Assembly (NCBI GenBank): GCA_002688035.1
Contig: NZBU01000005.1
Location: forward strand, 1-44,035
Length of the DNA: 44,035 bases
Source of the DNA: Candidatus Iainarchaeum sp.
Lineage (GTDB): Archaea > Iainarchaeota > Iainarchaeia > Iainarchaeales > GCA-2688035
Reading direction: 5' to 3'
Made by a program: the position numbers and the translations under genes. The notes beneath the pieces were generated by a model. The model saw only the letters and a list, made by a program, of their open reading frames with translations, was not told where the DNA came from and ran no database searches. Shown in pieces: positions 16,632 to 26,842 of the stretch (position 1 is the first letter of the stretch; every line of letters begins with the position of its first letter).

Positions 16632-16653
16632 TAAAAAGCCCTATTTGAGTGAG

Positions 16654-18573
16654 ATGAAAAAGTATTTCTTAGTATTGGCTTTGCTTGTTCTATTGCCCCT
16701 GGCTTTTGCCGAGGGGATGGACGACACTGAGTTCTATTTGATTGTTGATAGCTTTGATATTGATTTGGTACCAGACCCAAATTATGTTTCTCTCAATGTT
16801 GATGTAAAAAAGTATGAAACTATTAAGGCGGAATATAACCGATGGTTTTCTAATGATAATACCAGTAATTGTGATTATGGTAATTCTCCTACCGTGCCCT
16901 TAGATCGACAACCCTCATCTAACTATTGGATACAGTTTGTTAGTCCATCGGGAGAATTGTCAAATGAAAGTTGTAATCTTGATTATAATGATTGCCTGAT
17001 ACCGAAAACCGCAAACGAGGAAGGAGTTTGGCAGGTAAGGTTTGGCGCAGGCATTACTGGTGCTAGTTGTGATGGTTTACAGAACCAAAAATTTACTTGG
17101 GGAGTTAAAAATTGGAAAATAAATATTGTTGGAACAAACAAGGGCCGAGTATGGAATGATACGTGGCATCTATCTACACGTGGTGGTGTGTTCACCAGGA
17201 ATTTTTTTGTGCTAGCTAAATCTCTTGATAGTCCTGAGTCCTGTCGAACAGAGCTTTTTGGCGGCGACTGTAAAGGGGAATTGTTCAGGGAACAATTTGT
17301 CCGGTCCGATGGATTTAATTGGGTAGCTGTTTCAAACAGTTCAGGCCTCACGTATTCCAATGCAGGCGTAGAAACTAATTTGAGATATAGTGTTCCACTA
17401 CAACGTGATTCCGAAACCTGTTTGGATACACTGCTCCCAGAAAGATATACCTCAACTAACACAACAATAGATCCTGAGCACAGAATTTATCTTATAAGAC
17501 CAGAGTTCTTTGAGAAGACCCTAGCCCCCCAACTTACTCAGACTTTATCACACACAACATTTGATGCTCAAAAAGGAGTGAGATTTTCGTTCACTACAAA
17601 TACAAAAGTATATTATGAATTAATTCTTGATCTTGATTTCCCTCTTAATGGTTTTGATCCTTACAGCCCGGGTGCAAAGGATGTGATTTTTGAAGGAGTT
17701 GCAGAGGGCAATGTTCCTGTTGTAATAAATTGGCATGGGATAAACAAAATTGGAGATCCAGTTGGATTAGGACAGTACGATGCTTATCTTAGAATATATA
17801 GTGCAACAGCTCATTTTCCACTGCTGGATTTTGAGATGGGTAACCTGAGCATTGCCAAGCTGAACGATGGTGGGTCTTTTGAGACTCAAGAAGTGTACTG
17901 GCATGATTCTATTGCCGGGGGCTCAGATAATCTGGCAGGTGGAGACGTGCATTCTTGGACAGGCTGCTCGAGACCCAATGACGTGTCAATAAATCCTCTT
18001 ACAAATTGTTTTCCATTTGGCTTTGACAATGTAGATTGCCAGCACCGCTATGTTTTTGATTGTTGTCCGGCTGATCGATCAGAACCAAGGTTGGATTTAA
18101 CTCTTGGTGACAACGACTTGGTAAACACCTGGGTTTATGGAGACTTTGAGGAAGTTCCGAGCCATTCTTTCGAAGTGCATTCTATAATTGGAGTAAATGA
18201 AATTGGAATTCCCACAATATTATATGATGGTGATGAGTTTGCCGGAAATATAATTATTGTGAATTCCGAGGCAGGGCGTGAATTGGAAGTATCAGTTTTT
18301 GATGCAATAACAAACCAGCAGCTTTCCACATCAACAATTACTTTGCAAGGCGGAGCATCAGAAACGATTGCCATTACTTTCGGAATATTGGACCTTGGTA
18401 ATTACAGGGTTGTTGCAGAAATAGCTGACACTCCTTGTCTCCCATGTCGCAAGGAAAAAAATATTGTTGTAATAGTAAAGCCCCGCGAATTCAACATTCC
18501 TGAAATAGAGCCAATCACAATATTGTTAGTTTTGTTCTCCGTGCTGCTTGTTCTGCGATTTAAACGCGCCTAA
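16654..18573 (+). CDS. Large secreted, C-terminally anchored surface protein with an N-I-P-E-I-E-P-I tail
   Basis: The product is 639 residues. I chose this ATG because the signal peptide (KKYFLVLALLVLLPLAFAEG) begins here and a TATA box fits it; a longer frame from 16555 overlaps hel308. The extracellular body has cysteine-containing segments (for example around SCDGLQ, ESCRTELFGGDC, and FDCCPADRSEP). A stretch near 360-440 (VVINWHGINKIGDPVGLGQY) resembles FlgD-type Ig-like modules. The last part resembles CARDB folds (SVFDAITNQQLSTSTITLQG). The end is REFNIPEIEPITILLVLFSV with a short basic tail (RFKRA), like the 737-residue protein at 9795. It is a surface protein of unknown role. Confidence 0.75.
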   Translation: MKKYFLVLALLVLLPLAFAEGMDDTEFYLIVDSFDIDLVPDPNYVSLNVDVKKYETIKAEYNRWFSNDNTSNCDYGNSPTVPLDRQPSSNYWIQFVSPSGELSNESCNLDYNDCLIPKTANEEGVWQVRFGAGITGASCDGLQNQKFTWGVKNWKINIVGTNKGRVWNDTWHLSTRGGVFTRNFFVLAKSLDSPESCRTELFGGDCKGELFREQFVRSDGFNWVAVSNSSGLTYSNAGVETNLRYSVPLQRDSETCLDTLLPERYTSTNTTIDPEHRIYLIRPEFFEKTLAPQLTQTLSHTTFDAQKGVRFSFTTNTKVYYELILDLDFPLNGFDPYSPGAKDVIFEGVAEGNVPVVINWHGINKIGDPVGLGQYDAYLRIYSATAHFPLLDFEMGNLSIAKLNDGGSFETQEVYWHDSIAGGSDNLAGGDVHSWTGCSRPNDVSINPLTNCFPFGFDNVDCQHRYVFDCCPADRSEPRLDLTLGDNDLVNTWVYGDFEEVPSHSFEVHSIIGVNEIGIPTILYDGDEFAGNIIIVNSEAGRELEVSVFDAITNQQLSTSTITLQGGASETIAITFGILDLGNYRVVAEIADTPCLPCRKEKNIVVIVKPREFNIPEIEPITILLVLFSVLLVLRFKRA

Positions 18574-18646
18574 ACACAGTAACCAAAAACTTATTAATGT
18601 AGAAAGTATTATTCTTTGCTATATTGTTGATGTGGAGCTGTAAAGA

Positions 18647-21600
18647 TTGCCTTTAGATGATATTAAATCAAAACTAGCTGGGTTTACTGGTGGAGACATT
18701 CTCGCAAGCATCAAAAAGATTTACTTTGGCCTTGAGGATCGCTACTATGGCGTTCTTGATCAAATAAACAAAAAAGTCCCAATTTATAAAATAATTGATC
18801 CAATCGACAAGGTATTTCCCTCATTCCTGCTGTTAATTCTCTTCGTGTTTTTTGTAATACTTTTCATTGCTCTTTTTCCAATTTTCACTTTTCCCGCAGA
18901 ATTTAATACCACTATAAAAGTAACTGATACCAGCGGAAAAGTGTTAGAGGGTGCACTAATAGAAATTGATTCAGAGCTTTTCCAGGAAACTTTCTCTGAC
19001 ACAACTGATGCTTGGGGTGAAGTTCAGTTAAAAATTCCAGCGGACGAGCTTAGCGTTGATGCAAAGGTATCCCTAAAAAGCTTTGATACTTTCGATGACG
19101 AGGTACTATTGATTTCAGATGAAATAAGGACCGTTAAACTCAAGCTCGAGCAAATTGATTTAGGGCCCTCGGTAAGTCAAAAAACAATCCTCCTTATTAA
19201 CGCACGAACAAACGTGAAAATTGATTCCTCTGCAACAATCGAATTTAGTTGCTCTACGGGGGATGCCGCCCCTCCAACCCAAACCAGAAGCGATGCAACA
19301 TTCACAGTTACTCCTTCAAGCAACTGTGGGCAAATTACTGCAACGGTTAGGGCAAATGGTTTTGAACCAAGAAGCAAGTTCTTAACACAGAGTACCACCC
19401 GTCTTGAACTAGCTCCTGTTGAGAGTACTGGAAAAATTCATGTTACTGTCAAAAACTTTGATGGTTCAAATGCGCCTGATGCATTACTCTCATTGTTTGA
19501 TGAAACCACAAACGCGGAAGTTGATTCTGGTACCACGGCAACAAGTGGAACATATCAGTTTGATGAAATTGAACCAGGTTCATACAAAGTTGGAGCCTCT
19601 CCGATAGAGGGTGCGCCAGCCATAAAAACCGGTATTGATGTTTCCGCAGGAGACACAGAGTATGTTACAATAAACTTGCCTGAAGTTCTTCAGGGGAAAA
19701 ATCTTTTTGTAAAAGTTGTTGACTTAAATGGAAATGACCCGATTGTTAATGCAACACTTCTTTTTTACGCAGGTTCGGATAGGGTTGATTCAAAAACTAC
19801 TGGAACAGATGGAACTGCTCGCCAACTGATTTCTGATGAAACTCTTACCTACAAAGCAGTCATAACCCATCCAAATTATCTGACAAGTATTGCAGTTGAC
19901 ATTCCTGTCAAGGATGCTTCAGACAGCAGCCCATACTTGATAAAAATCACAAAGAAGATAACTGTTCCCCCTGTAAATCACCCCGTGATATTTGTGAGGG
20001 TTGTGGATGAAGAACAACAGCCAGTAGAAGACGCTTCAGTTTGGATTTACGATAATGACTTTCCGGAACTCCCGCTAAATCACCCTGCAAAAAAATCTAA
20101 TGTCGATGGAAACGTTGTTTTTGATTCTCTTGCACCAGGAACATACTTTGCAAAGGCCCTTGCCAATGAGAAAGACGGGCAATCTGAAGCAGTGTTTGCT
20201 GATGCAGCCGAATTTGTTTTCTTAACTCTTACTCTTGTGTTGGGCGAAGGGGATATAGAAGTAACTGTTTTTGATGCAGAGAGCGCTGAAGAAGCCCCAA
20301 TAGAAAACGCAAGTGTTGAATTCTTTGGTATATCCCCGCCAAATGTTAAAGGTCAATTGATTGACTCCTGCACAACAGATACAGCCGGGAAGTGTACTTC
20401 AAATCTAATTGGAGCGGACAAAATAGTTTATGCAAGAGCAACTGCTCCAGAATTTGTTCCTATTGTAAGTGATAAGGAAATAAGTATTGTCGATGGGTCA
20501 ACTGAACACATTGAACTCGGTTTGATTCCAACAACCAGCATTCCTCTTGACAAGAAAATAATTTCCGAGTTTGTTCAATTGTGTGATGACTGGGATTGTG
20601 ACAGTTCTCCAAACAAACTTGAGAGTAATGATATTGAAGAAGGAGCAAAAACATATTATGCACGATTCAATCTTATTCTTCCTGTAGATGATCAAAACAC
20701 TTACTTGGACATAAAGCAGCACATCCGTGTTGGCTCAAACGAAATGACCGCCATTCCTGTTAATGACTATAAAATAAAGCTTAAGGAGGTGAGAGCGGCA
20801 GCAGCAAACGCAATAATTCTTTCGGACTGTTGGGATGAAACAAATAACTTTTACAATTCCTCAGACTGCTCTACTTTGCTTGACGCTAAAATGGCGAATG
20901 TTGAGTGGGCTGAAATGCAGTACGGCATAATCCCAGTTACAATTAAATTTGTCATAGAGCCTGGCTTGGAGGATGAAACAGAAATTCCAATCTATTATCA
21001 GGCAAAAGCAAATCTTGGAAGTGGAGAATACAGTACGCTTGAAAAAGTTAAGCTATTCAAAATCGGTCAAGTTCTTTGTGAGGGGCAGGATGTTGCATGG
21101 GGATTTGAGCTCACAAATACTGCGGATGGAAACACTTTCAGTGTTGAAGCAAGCGAAGAAGCATATCCTTTACTTCTTTCAACCGAGTATGATCTTGGAT
21201 ATTGGATTTACAATTGTTCAAACTTTGATGTTCAAGCAAATCTAAGTGTGTCAAACCAAAATCCGTCAAACGCAATAAGCTTCCCAGAACTATCTGGACA
21301 ACAACCGTTTGCAGTTTTGACAGAACCATTCCCAAAAAGCACTATTATCTCAAGTAATGAAGAAACAATTGGCCCCTTACAAATGCTGACAATGCTTGAG
21401 ACCGGGGGGAGTCTAACAGATGTCGTGCTAACACTTGTAACAACTCCAACACTTCAAAATGGGATCGAGCAAACAATTTACTTCTCCATTTCTGCGGACA
21501 ATGCAATAAATGTGCAGAGTCTACCGGAGCGTTTGTCAGATATAGCGGCAAACCCTGATTTGTTTGGAATTGTGGTTGATGCTGAAACAGGAAATCCATT

Positions 21601-24600
21601 GGAGGGGGCAGTATTAAAGCTTATTGTTCCAAGTCCTGCAGAACAAATTGTTACGGCGGGTAGAACCAGTGCCGATGGTTTCTTTTCTTTCGGCAACACA
21701 ATACAAGGGCCGCTACTCGGAGTAAGCGAAGTTGTTCTTGAAATAAGGAAAGCAGGTTACAAAACATTTAGTGTTCCTATTCCTGTCGGCGGCTTAACAG
21801 TTGTCTGGAGCCCTGACTTTGCATGCATAGACATCGACAATAATGCCCTTGCAGTAAGGCGGGATCTGGGTAATAGCGATTCTTTCAATGTGGAAACAAA
21901 TGACTGCAATAGAATGGTTGAAGTTATCCTCGAGAGCGAACTTGTAATGAGGATTGGAGGCGATATTGTTGACAGTGAGGATGTAGTTGTTCTAAACACG
22001 GATGATTTCCAAGAAATAAATGTTGCAGCAGAAGTGCCAATCATGGCAGACTATCCACTTGCAATCGGTGAATATTATGTTAGTATAAGAGCAAGGTTTG
22101 ATGGGGATGACGATGGTGTTTTCACTCTTGCTGATGGTCCTTACAGTGCACCATTCAGAAAAGCAAGGGTCTTTGTAACAGATCCTGATAGTTGTTTCAG
22201 GCTTGCCGACCCTGATTTGCCAGGAGATGACTCTAAGATGAAGAGTTCATTTAATTTGAAGCAAGGAAGCGATGACGGTTTGATAGTCAATGATTGTTTT
22301 GTCTATGTAGAGGACACTTCACTTCCAGCGCTTGACACTACCAGAATGCATGGTATCAATCCCGAGGCAATTACACTAAACCAACCACTTTTGAGAAAAA
22401 CAAATCCAGAGGCGCACAATATGGTGGAAGTGCTTGAATACAAATTAAGCGGAAACTATGAGCAATCAATTAGTCCAAACCAAGGGTTTGTTGAATTGCA
22501 GTGGATTGACTTTTATATGACTGATGAAGAACATAATAGTGGAGACAGGCACCGTGTTTGGGCGCAGTTAAACAGAGACGGTTGCACTGCGTCTCCAGCG
22601 GGTTCGATTATTGGGGATTGTTTCAATATAACCGGTCAGTATCCTCTGACAAGATCGAGGTTGGGTTGCCTTACCCAGCGTCAAGATCCAAGTAGATGTA
22701 GTGTTGCAGATCCAGTGATAAGTAACAGCAATGATCCAAATGAAGATGGTTGGGTTGATACAGATACTGCTCACCCGGCAAATGCAAAGTATAAAACCCA
22801 AGTTAGCAAGGCTCCGATTTGGCAGGGGAGGCACAACATCTGCAACAATGAAATAGAATGCTCAATAGATAGATTTAGAAGCAGCGAAACACTACCACCT
22901 TACTTCATTGGCCTGGAAGCCGATAAGTTTATCTTGGAAATCGAAGGCGAGAACACTTGGTTAACTCAGGTTAATTGGGTATATAAAAACTATGATGAGG
23001 ATCATGATGGAAAAATAGAATTTGAGGTAATAAACAATAATGTTTCAGGAGAAAGTTATGCTTTGTTAAAAGCAACTGACTCTGTTGGTAGCGGAGAAAA
23101 TCCTGGACAAGAAAACTCCCCATTTAACTGGTTTGTTGTAGCAACTGCTGTGCAAGAATCAACCACCGCAGATGTAATGATTTCCAGTGACACAACAATT
23201 GCAATAGAAAAAATGATTGGAATATCCGCAGACCCTGACTCTGGAACAAGAACAGCAACTTATGACTTTGATCCAACCACAGATCTAAGTGATTCCGATA
23301 GCTTTAACGCCAGTTTCCAAGATGTTGCAACAGATTTAGCAAATACTCCTGTTTCAGTAAACAGCTTTACTCTTGATTTGTCAACCGTATGTACTCCAGA
23401 TCAAGGTCCACCTGAAGAATGTTTGCGTAGTTTCTTTATATTCTTCTACTTAGCTGATAGCTGGCACTTTGGTGAGAAAGGAGACGGTGCCAACATTGAC
23501 CAGAACGGACTTTTTACACTTGACTTTGTAGCTGATTTGGGACAAGCACAAGAAGTTCTTGCATATGTTCTAATCAATGACGGTGAAGCATCAGATAATA
23601 TTACTGTCGAATCCTTTTCGCAAGAATTGTACTTTTATGAGGAATTCGAAGATATTGGGTCGGATAATGGAGAAGACATAATTCCTGCCGAACAAAATGA
23701 AAAAACAGGAATAACTTTTGATATTCCACTCGTAGTCCCTGGTTTTTCCACTGATAGCAGTGTAGTTTATAATGTTAGTTCTACTACCCCTGGAATCAAC
23801 ATTTACTTTGAAGAGTTAGGTGCGCCAATACAAACAAGTAACTCAGACGCCACAATAACTGCCAAAATTACAACAAGAGTAACGGAGAGAACGCTTGAGG
23901 AGGAGTACTTCCATGTAAGACTTGAGGGGGAAACACAAACAGAGTGTCTTGCATACAACGGTGTTTCAGGTGTAACAGGCGCAAATAACAAGCCAAGAGT
24001 GCGCTTTAATTGGGAGTGGGACAGAATTGATAAGGAAACATGTAGCGAAGAAAATCTGGATTACATTTATTGTGATGCGACACAATTCACAATATCCTTG
24101 CTGTACAGGCTTGAAGAAATAAGAGAGGTAGCGAGCCAAGGCTTTTCAACAGAAAACTTGGCGAGAATTCAGAAACTCAAGTTATTCAATGCTTATCTAA
24201 TGGAAGATTCTATTACAGATGACTTCAGAGCAGACTTGAATTGGTTCCTCTTAAGAGAAGCATCTCCAGACCCGGAAGAAAGTCTACTCTCTCTGGACCA
24301 CCCGTGGCAAAATTATTTGACAGATATAGATAGACTTGTGTTTAATCCAGAAACTCTTGAACCAGGATTATATGATGTGTTCATTACGTTCAACTTTGAT
24401 GGGGAAGACTACATATTCTATGGAACAGGTGGAGGCGATGACTTACTTGGAAATATAACGGTGAACTTCACAAAGATTGCCGACCCACTTATCGCCAGTC
24501 CGTTCTACAGCATGCCTATTGATGGAACAATAGGAAGGCGACCGGACGGAAGCTATGACAGACAAGGCTATGGTGTTAGCTTTAGCAACCCGGGTGGAAT

Positions 24601-25414
24601 AATAACTATTGTTGGAAGTCCTGGAGACGCAATTTATGTTTCAACAGAATCAGATTCGGGCAAAAGAGAAATTCAAACTGCTTTTATTGAGGACTTCTCC
24701 ACAGTTAATCTTGGCGGAGAAAACTATGGACGCAAAGGAGAATTATTTTCAATCGCAAAAACAGGGGATGTAATGACATTCTCGCCAAGTATTGCGACTC
24801 CAGTGCTATTGGAAATGAATTCAGCAGATTCTGAAGCACAAGCGTTCTATTATATTTTGGATCGTGATCAAGGAACGCCAATTTCTAGCAGTGCAGGTTT
24901 CATGAATATTTGGAGCGGAGCGGGAAGCACAATGGGGGATCCCCCATCCAACTGCACAGCATTTAATGGTTTAGATTTATCCTACAGGCAGCAAGATGTA
25001 TCGGTAGTAGGATTAGACGGAATTTGTGAACTAAAGAAGCCCACCTCTTACGGATTCAAGTACCCAGGCGCGCCTAATGCTCAACAAATGTTCATTGAAG
25101 CAGTATTCTTTGTTCCAAAGAGTATGAGTGTGGCTTTAACAGACAGCTGTACTACAAGCACTGCGAAATTCTATTCTCCTGCACAAACAGTTGCCCAATC
25201 ACAGATAGGATTAAGCAATATGGATGGTTTTGTTGTTTCATCTATTCAGGACGTAGTTGACCTTATTGGTGAGGGGCAAATATGTGTTTCAGAGGACAGT
25301 ACCAACATACGCTTCTGGTGGAATCCACAGAGTCTACTCAAAGAACTTGATGGTGTAAAGAATGCTATTCCAAAATGGTCTGAAAAAGAGTGTATGGTTG
25401 CGCAGATAACCTAA
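18647..25414 (+). CDS. Giant (2255-residue) membrane-anchored surface protein with carboxypeptidase-regulatory-like repeats
   Basis: One uninterrupted frame starting at TTG. About 58 cytoplasmic residues precede one membrane helix (about 59-81, FLLLILFVFFVILFIALFPI). Then at least six carboxypeptidase-regulatory/PEGA-like modules follow near residues 85, 262, 352, 446, 536 and 965, each with wording like VKVVDLNGNDPIVNATLLF, DGTA and PGTYFAKA. The rest is long beta-rich sequence with a calcium-like loop DEDHDGKIE (about 1449) and scattered cysteine pairs. There is no clear C-terminal anchor. The size, the N-terminal anchor and the acidic beta modules suggest a filamentous cell-surface stalk or adhesin. 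Its stop is followed directly by the prepilin peptidase start, so the two are in one operon. No enzymatic motif was seen. Confidence 0.85.
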   Translation: MPLDDIKSKLAGFTGGDILASIKKIYFGLEDRYYGVLDQINKKVPIYKIIDPIDKVFPSFLLLILFVFFVILFIALFPIFTFPAEFNTTIKVTDTSGKVLEGALIEIDSELFQETFSDTTDAWGEVQLKIPADELSVDAKVSLKSFDTFDDEVLLISDEIRTVKLKLEQIDLGPSVSQKTILLINARTNVKIDSSATIEFSCSTGDAAPPTQTRSDATFTVTPSSNCGQITATVRANGFEPRSKFLTQSTTRLELAPVESTGKIHVTVKNFDGSNAPDALLSLFDETTNAEVDSGTTATSGTYQFDEIEPGSYKVGASPIEGAPAIKTGIDVSAGDTEYVTINLPEVLQGKNLFVKVVDLNGNDPIVNATLLFYAGSDRVDSKTTGTDGTARQLISDETLTYKAVITHPNYLTSIAVDIPVKDASDSSPYLIKITKKITVPPVNHPVIFVRVVDEEQQPVEDASVWIYDNDFPELPLNHPAKKSNVDGNVVFDSLAPGTYFAKALANEKDGQSEAVFADAAEFVFLTLTLVLGEGDIEVTVFDAESAEEAPIENASVEFFGISPPNVKGQLIDSCTTDTAGKCTSNLIGADKIVYARATAPEFVPIVSDKEISIVDGSTEHIELGLIPTTSIPLDKKIISEFVQLCDDWDCDSSPNKLESNDIEEGAKTYYARFNLILPVDDQNTYLDIKQHIRVGSNEMTAIPVNDYKIKLKEVRAAAANAIILSDCWDETNNFYNSSDCSTLLDAKMANVEWAEMQYGIIPVTIKFVIEPGLEDETEIPIYYQAKANLGSGEYSTLEKVKLFKIGQVLCEGQDVAWGFELTNTADGNTFSVEASEEAYPLLLSTEYDLGYWIYNCSNFDVQANLSVSNQNPSNAISFPELSGQQPFAVLTEPFPKSTIISSNEETIGPLQMLTMLETGGSLTDVVLTLVTTPTLQNGIEQTIYFSISADNAINVQSLPERLSDIAANPDLFGIVVDAETGNPLEGAVLKLIVPSPAEQIVTAGRTSADGFFSFGNTIQGPLLGVSEVVLEIRKAGYKTFSVPIPVGGLTVVWSPDFACIDIDNNALAVRRDLGNSDSFNVETNDCNRMVEVILESELVMRIGGDIVDSEDVVVLNTDDFQEINVAAEVPIMADYPLAIGEYYVSIRARFDGDDDGVFTLADGPYSAPFRKARVFVTDPDSCFRLADPDLPGDDSKMKSSFNLKQGSDDGLIVNDCFVYVEDTSLPALDTTRMHGINPEAITLNQPLLRKTNPEAHNMVEVLEYKLSGNYEQSISPNQGFVELQWIDFYMTDEEHNSGDRHRVWAQLNRDGCTASPAGSIIGDCFNITGQYPLTRSRLGCLTQRQDPSRCSVADPVISNSNDPNEDGWVDTDTAHPANAKYKTQVSKAPIWQGRHNICNNEIECSIDRFRSSETLPPYFIGLEADKFILEIEGENTWLTQVNWVYKNYDEDHDGKIEFEVINNNVSGESYALLKATDSVGSGENPGQENSPFNWFVVATAVQESTTADVMISSDTTIAIEKMIGISADPDSGTRTATYDFDPTTDLSDSDSFNASFQDVATDLANTPVSVNSFTLDLSTVCTPDQGPPEECLRSFFIFFYLADSWHFGEKGDGANIDQNGLFTLDFVADLGQAQEVLAYVLINDGEASDNITVESFSQELYFYEEFEDIGSDNGEDIIPAEQNEKTGITFDIPLVVPGFSTDSSVVYNVSSTTPGINIYFEELGAPIQTSNSDATITAKITTRVTERTLEEEYFHVRLEGETQTECLAYNGVSGVTGANNKPRVRFNWEWDRIDKETCSEENLDYIYCDATQFTISLLYRLEEIREVASQGFSTENLARIQKLKLFNAYLMEDSITDDFRADLNWFLLREASPDPEESLLSLDHPWQNYLTDIDRLVFNPETLEPGLYDVFITFNFDGEDYIFYGTGGGDDLLGNITVNFTKIADPLIASPFYSMPIDGTIGRRPDGSYDRQGYGVSFSNPGGIITIVGSPGDAIYVSTESDSGKREIQTAFIEDFSTVNLGGENYGRKGELFSIAKTGDVMTFSPSIATPVLLEMNSADSEAQAFYYILDRDQGTPISSSAGFMNIWSGAGSTMGDPPSNCTAFNGLDLSYRQQDVSVVGLDGICELKKPTSYGFKYPGAPNAQQMFIEAVFFVPKSMSVALTDSCTTSTAKFYSPAQTVAQSQIGLSNMDGFVVSSIQDVVDLIGEGQICVSEDSTNIRFWWNPQSLLKELDGVKNAIPKWSEKECMVAQIT

Positions 25415-26476
25415 TTGGCGATTGCAATGTTCTATACGCTGAATATTATTCTGATCGCCATACTTGGAATGATATCATCTTACACTGATATCAAGCAAGG
25501 TAAAATTTTGAACATTTTAGTTTTCCCAATGATGGCTTTGGGTTTAATTCTCGCAATCATCAATGACATAAACTTTTTGCTGTTTTTCACCAATGCGCTT
25601 ATAGCATTTGTTTTTGGTTTTGCCCTTTACCTCGCGCGGTTGTGGAGTGCCGGAGACAGCAAACTATTCCTCGCATTTGCAATGCTATTTCCCCTCCCTT
25701 TCTACCCGCAAAACTTTGTTTTATTCCCAGCTTTTTCGCTTGCATTAAACTCTTTTGTCCCGGCATTCCTCGCATTGTTCCTTCTCGCGATTATCAAGAC
25801 AACAACCGCGCAAAAAGTGGAGTCACTCAAAACTGCGCTTAAGCCAAAGCTCTTGGCCTCGCTGGCTGTAATAATCTTTGCTTTCTATTGGATAATGTTC
25901 TATGTTTTCTCCTTTATCGCACTGCCAACAGATTTCTTTCTAATAGTGTTGGTTCTCTTCCTCTTCATTTCAATGTTGGAACGCGTTTTCCCAAAGAAAG
26001 TGGTGCTTGTTTCCGCTGTTCTGGCTGCACCGCTCGCCGCACTAAACGTTAATGAGCTCATTCAACCCAATTTCTGGATTCTCTTTGCCCTAATCTTTGT
26101 TTCAATGGTTTTCCTGCGTTTTTTCATCCTTTACCTTGGCTTTTTTGCCTTTGGAAAGCGCATAGACTTAAAGGATTTAAAGCCAGGAATGGTTCTGCTT
26201 GAGGGGGTCGTCGAAAAGAACGGAATCCTCGAAAAAAAGAAGCTATTCTTCCCAAGCCTTGTAAATGCCTTCCAGGACATAAAAACCAAGTATGTTCTGG
26301 AAATAGGTGCAAAAGGCCTAAGTGAGAAAGATATTGATCTAATTGCACAGAAAGGAAAGGAAATGAAGGTTCGTTTTGACTCCTTGCTCGTACAGGAAAC
26401 CCTGCCCTTCGCACCCCTGCTTTTTGTCGGCACACTACTAACTTTCTTCTGCTCTTTTTTCCTGCCTTGGTGTTAG
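25415..26476 (+). CDS. Type IV prepilin/preflagellin peptidase (A24 aspartic protease, FlaK/PibD-like)
   Basis: A 353-residue membrane protease. Its first catalytic Asp lies in YTDIKQGKI near the N-terminus, and the second in the motif SAGDSKL (GxGD-type) near residue 78. Both match the A24 family, which cleaves class III signal peptides of pilins and archaellins. About nine hydrophobic segments follow, then a soluble C-terminal part (KRIDLKDLKPGMVLLEG) and a last membrane helix, as in large archaeal relatives. The start is TTG directly after the giant gene's stop; the ATG at 25427 is an alternative start. It lies just upstream of the HXS locus. Whether it processes a pilin, the giant protein or an HXS product is not shown. 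Confidence 0.85.
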   Translation: MAIAMFYTLNIILIAILGMISSYTDIKQGKILNILVFPMMALGLILAIINDINFLLFFTNALIAFVFGFALYLARLWSAGDSKLFLAFAMLFPLPFYPQNFVLFPAFSLALNSFVPAFLALFLLAIIKTTTAQKVESLKTALKPKLLASLAVIIFAFYWIMFYVFSFIALPTDFFLIVLVLFLFISMLERVFPKKVVLVSAVLAAPLAALNVNELIQPNFWILFALIFVSMVFLRFFILYLGFFAFGKRIDLKDLKPGMVLLEGVVEKNGILEKKKLFFPSLVNAFQDIKTKYVLEIGAKGLSEKDIDLIAQKGKEMKVRFDSLLVQETLPFAPLLFVGTLLTFFCSFFLPWC

Positions 26477-26479
26477 TTT

Positions 26480-26490
26480 TGTTTAAATGG
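26480..26490 (+). promoter_or_regulatory. TATA-like box for hxsD
   Basis: TGTTTAAATGG ends about 29 bases before the ATG at 26519. It starts just after the stop of the prepilin peptidase gene, so the HXS operon appears to have its own promoter. Confidence 0.45.
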
Positions 26491-26518
26491 TTTTCAGTGC
26501 TCTTATCATACGATACAA

Positions 26519-26842
26519 ATGTCTGGTTCCAACAACTTTGAAATAAACAAAAGCGAGAACTTTGTTCTACTCTCAATTAATCCAAAGATATACTCGCTTG
26601 GAGTGGTTTTCTCTGCGGCCTATGTCCTGTTGGAAAAAGCATTTATTGTTGTTGACGGAAACCCTGAGGAGCAATTGGTTGTATCTCTCCAGCCAAAGAA
26701 AGGCAAAAATCTCACAGAGCTTGCGAACGAATTCAACCAACAGCTAATCAATTTTGCAGTGAACTTTGATCAGAGTGCGCGCACAAAACAGATCAGGGAA
26801 GAGTTCATAAAACAGGCTTTTCTCACACACTCACACAAATAG
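26519..26842 (+). CDS. hxsD: HxsD-like protein of a His-Xaa-Ser system
   Basis: A 107-residue soluble protein. Wording such as LSINPKIYSLGVVFSAAYVL, VVDGNPEEQLVVSLQPKKG, LANEFNQQLINFAV and the end KQIREEFIKQAF matches the HxsD family (a small partner of the HXS radical SAM enzymes; exact role unknown, possibly peptide recognition). It is a little longer than the usual 80-100. It is the first gene of a run of five closely spaced genes ending with the hxsC-like gene at 29752. The stop TAG overlaps a possible ATA start of the next gene by 4 bases (ATAG). The identification is from remembered family features and gene context, not a search. Confidence 0.8.
   Translation: MSGSNNFEINKSENFVLLSINPKIYSLGVVFSAAYVLLEKAFIVVDGNPEEQLVVSLQPKKGKNLTELANEFNQQLINFAVNFDQSARTKQIREEFIKQAFLTHSHK

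Noticed and set aside
16555-16653. Upstream in-frame start giving a 672-residue protein that overlaps hel308
   Set aside because: The signal peptide and a TATA-like box place the start at 16654, and the extra residues show no signal-peptide character.
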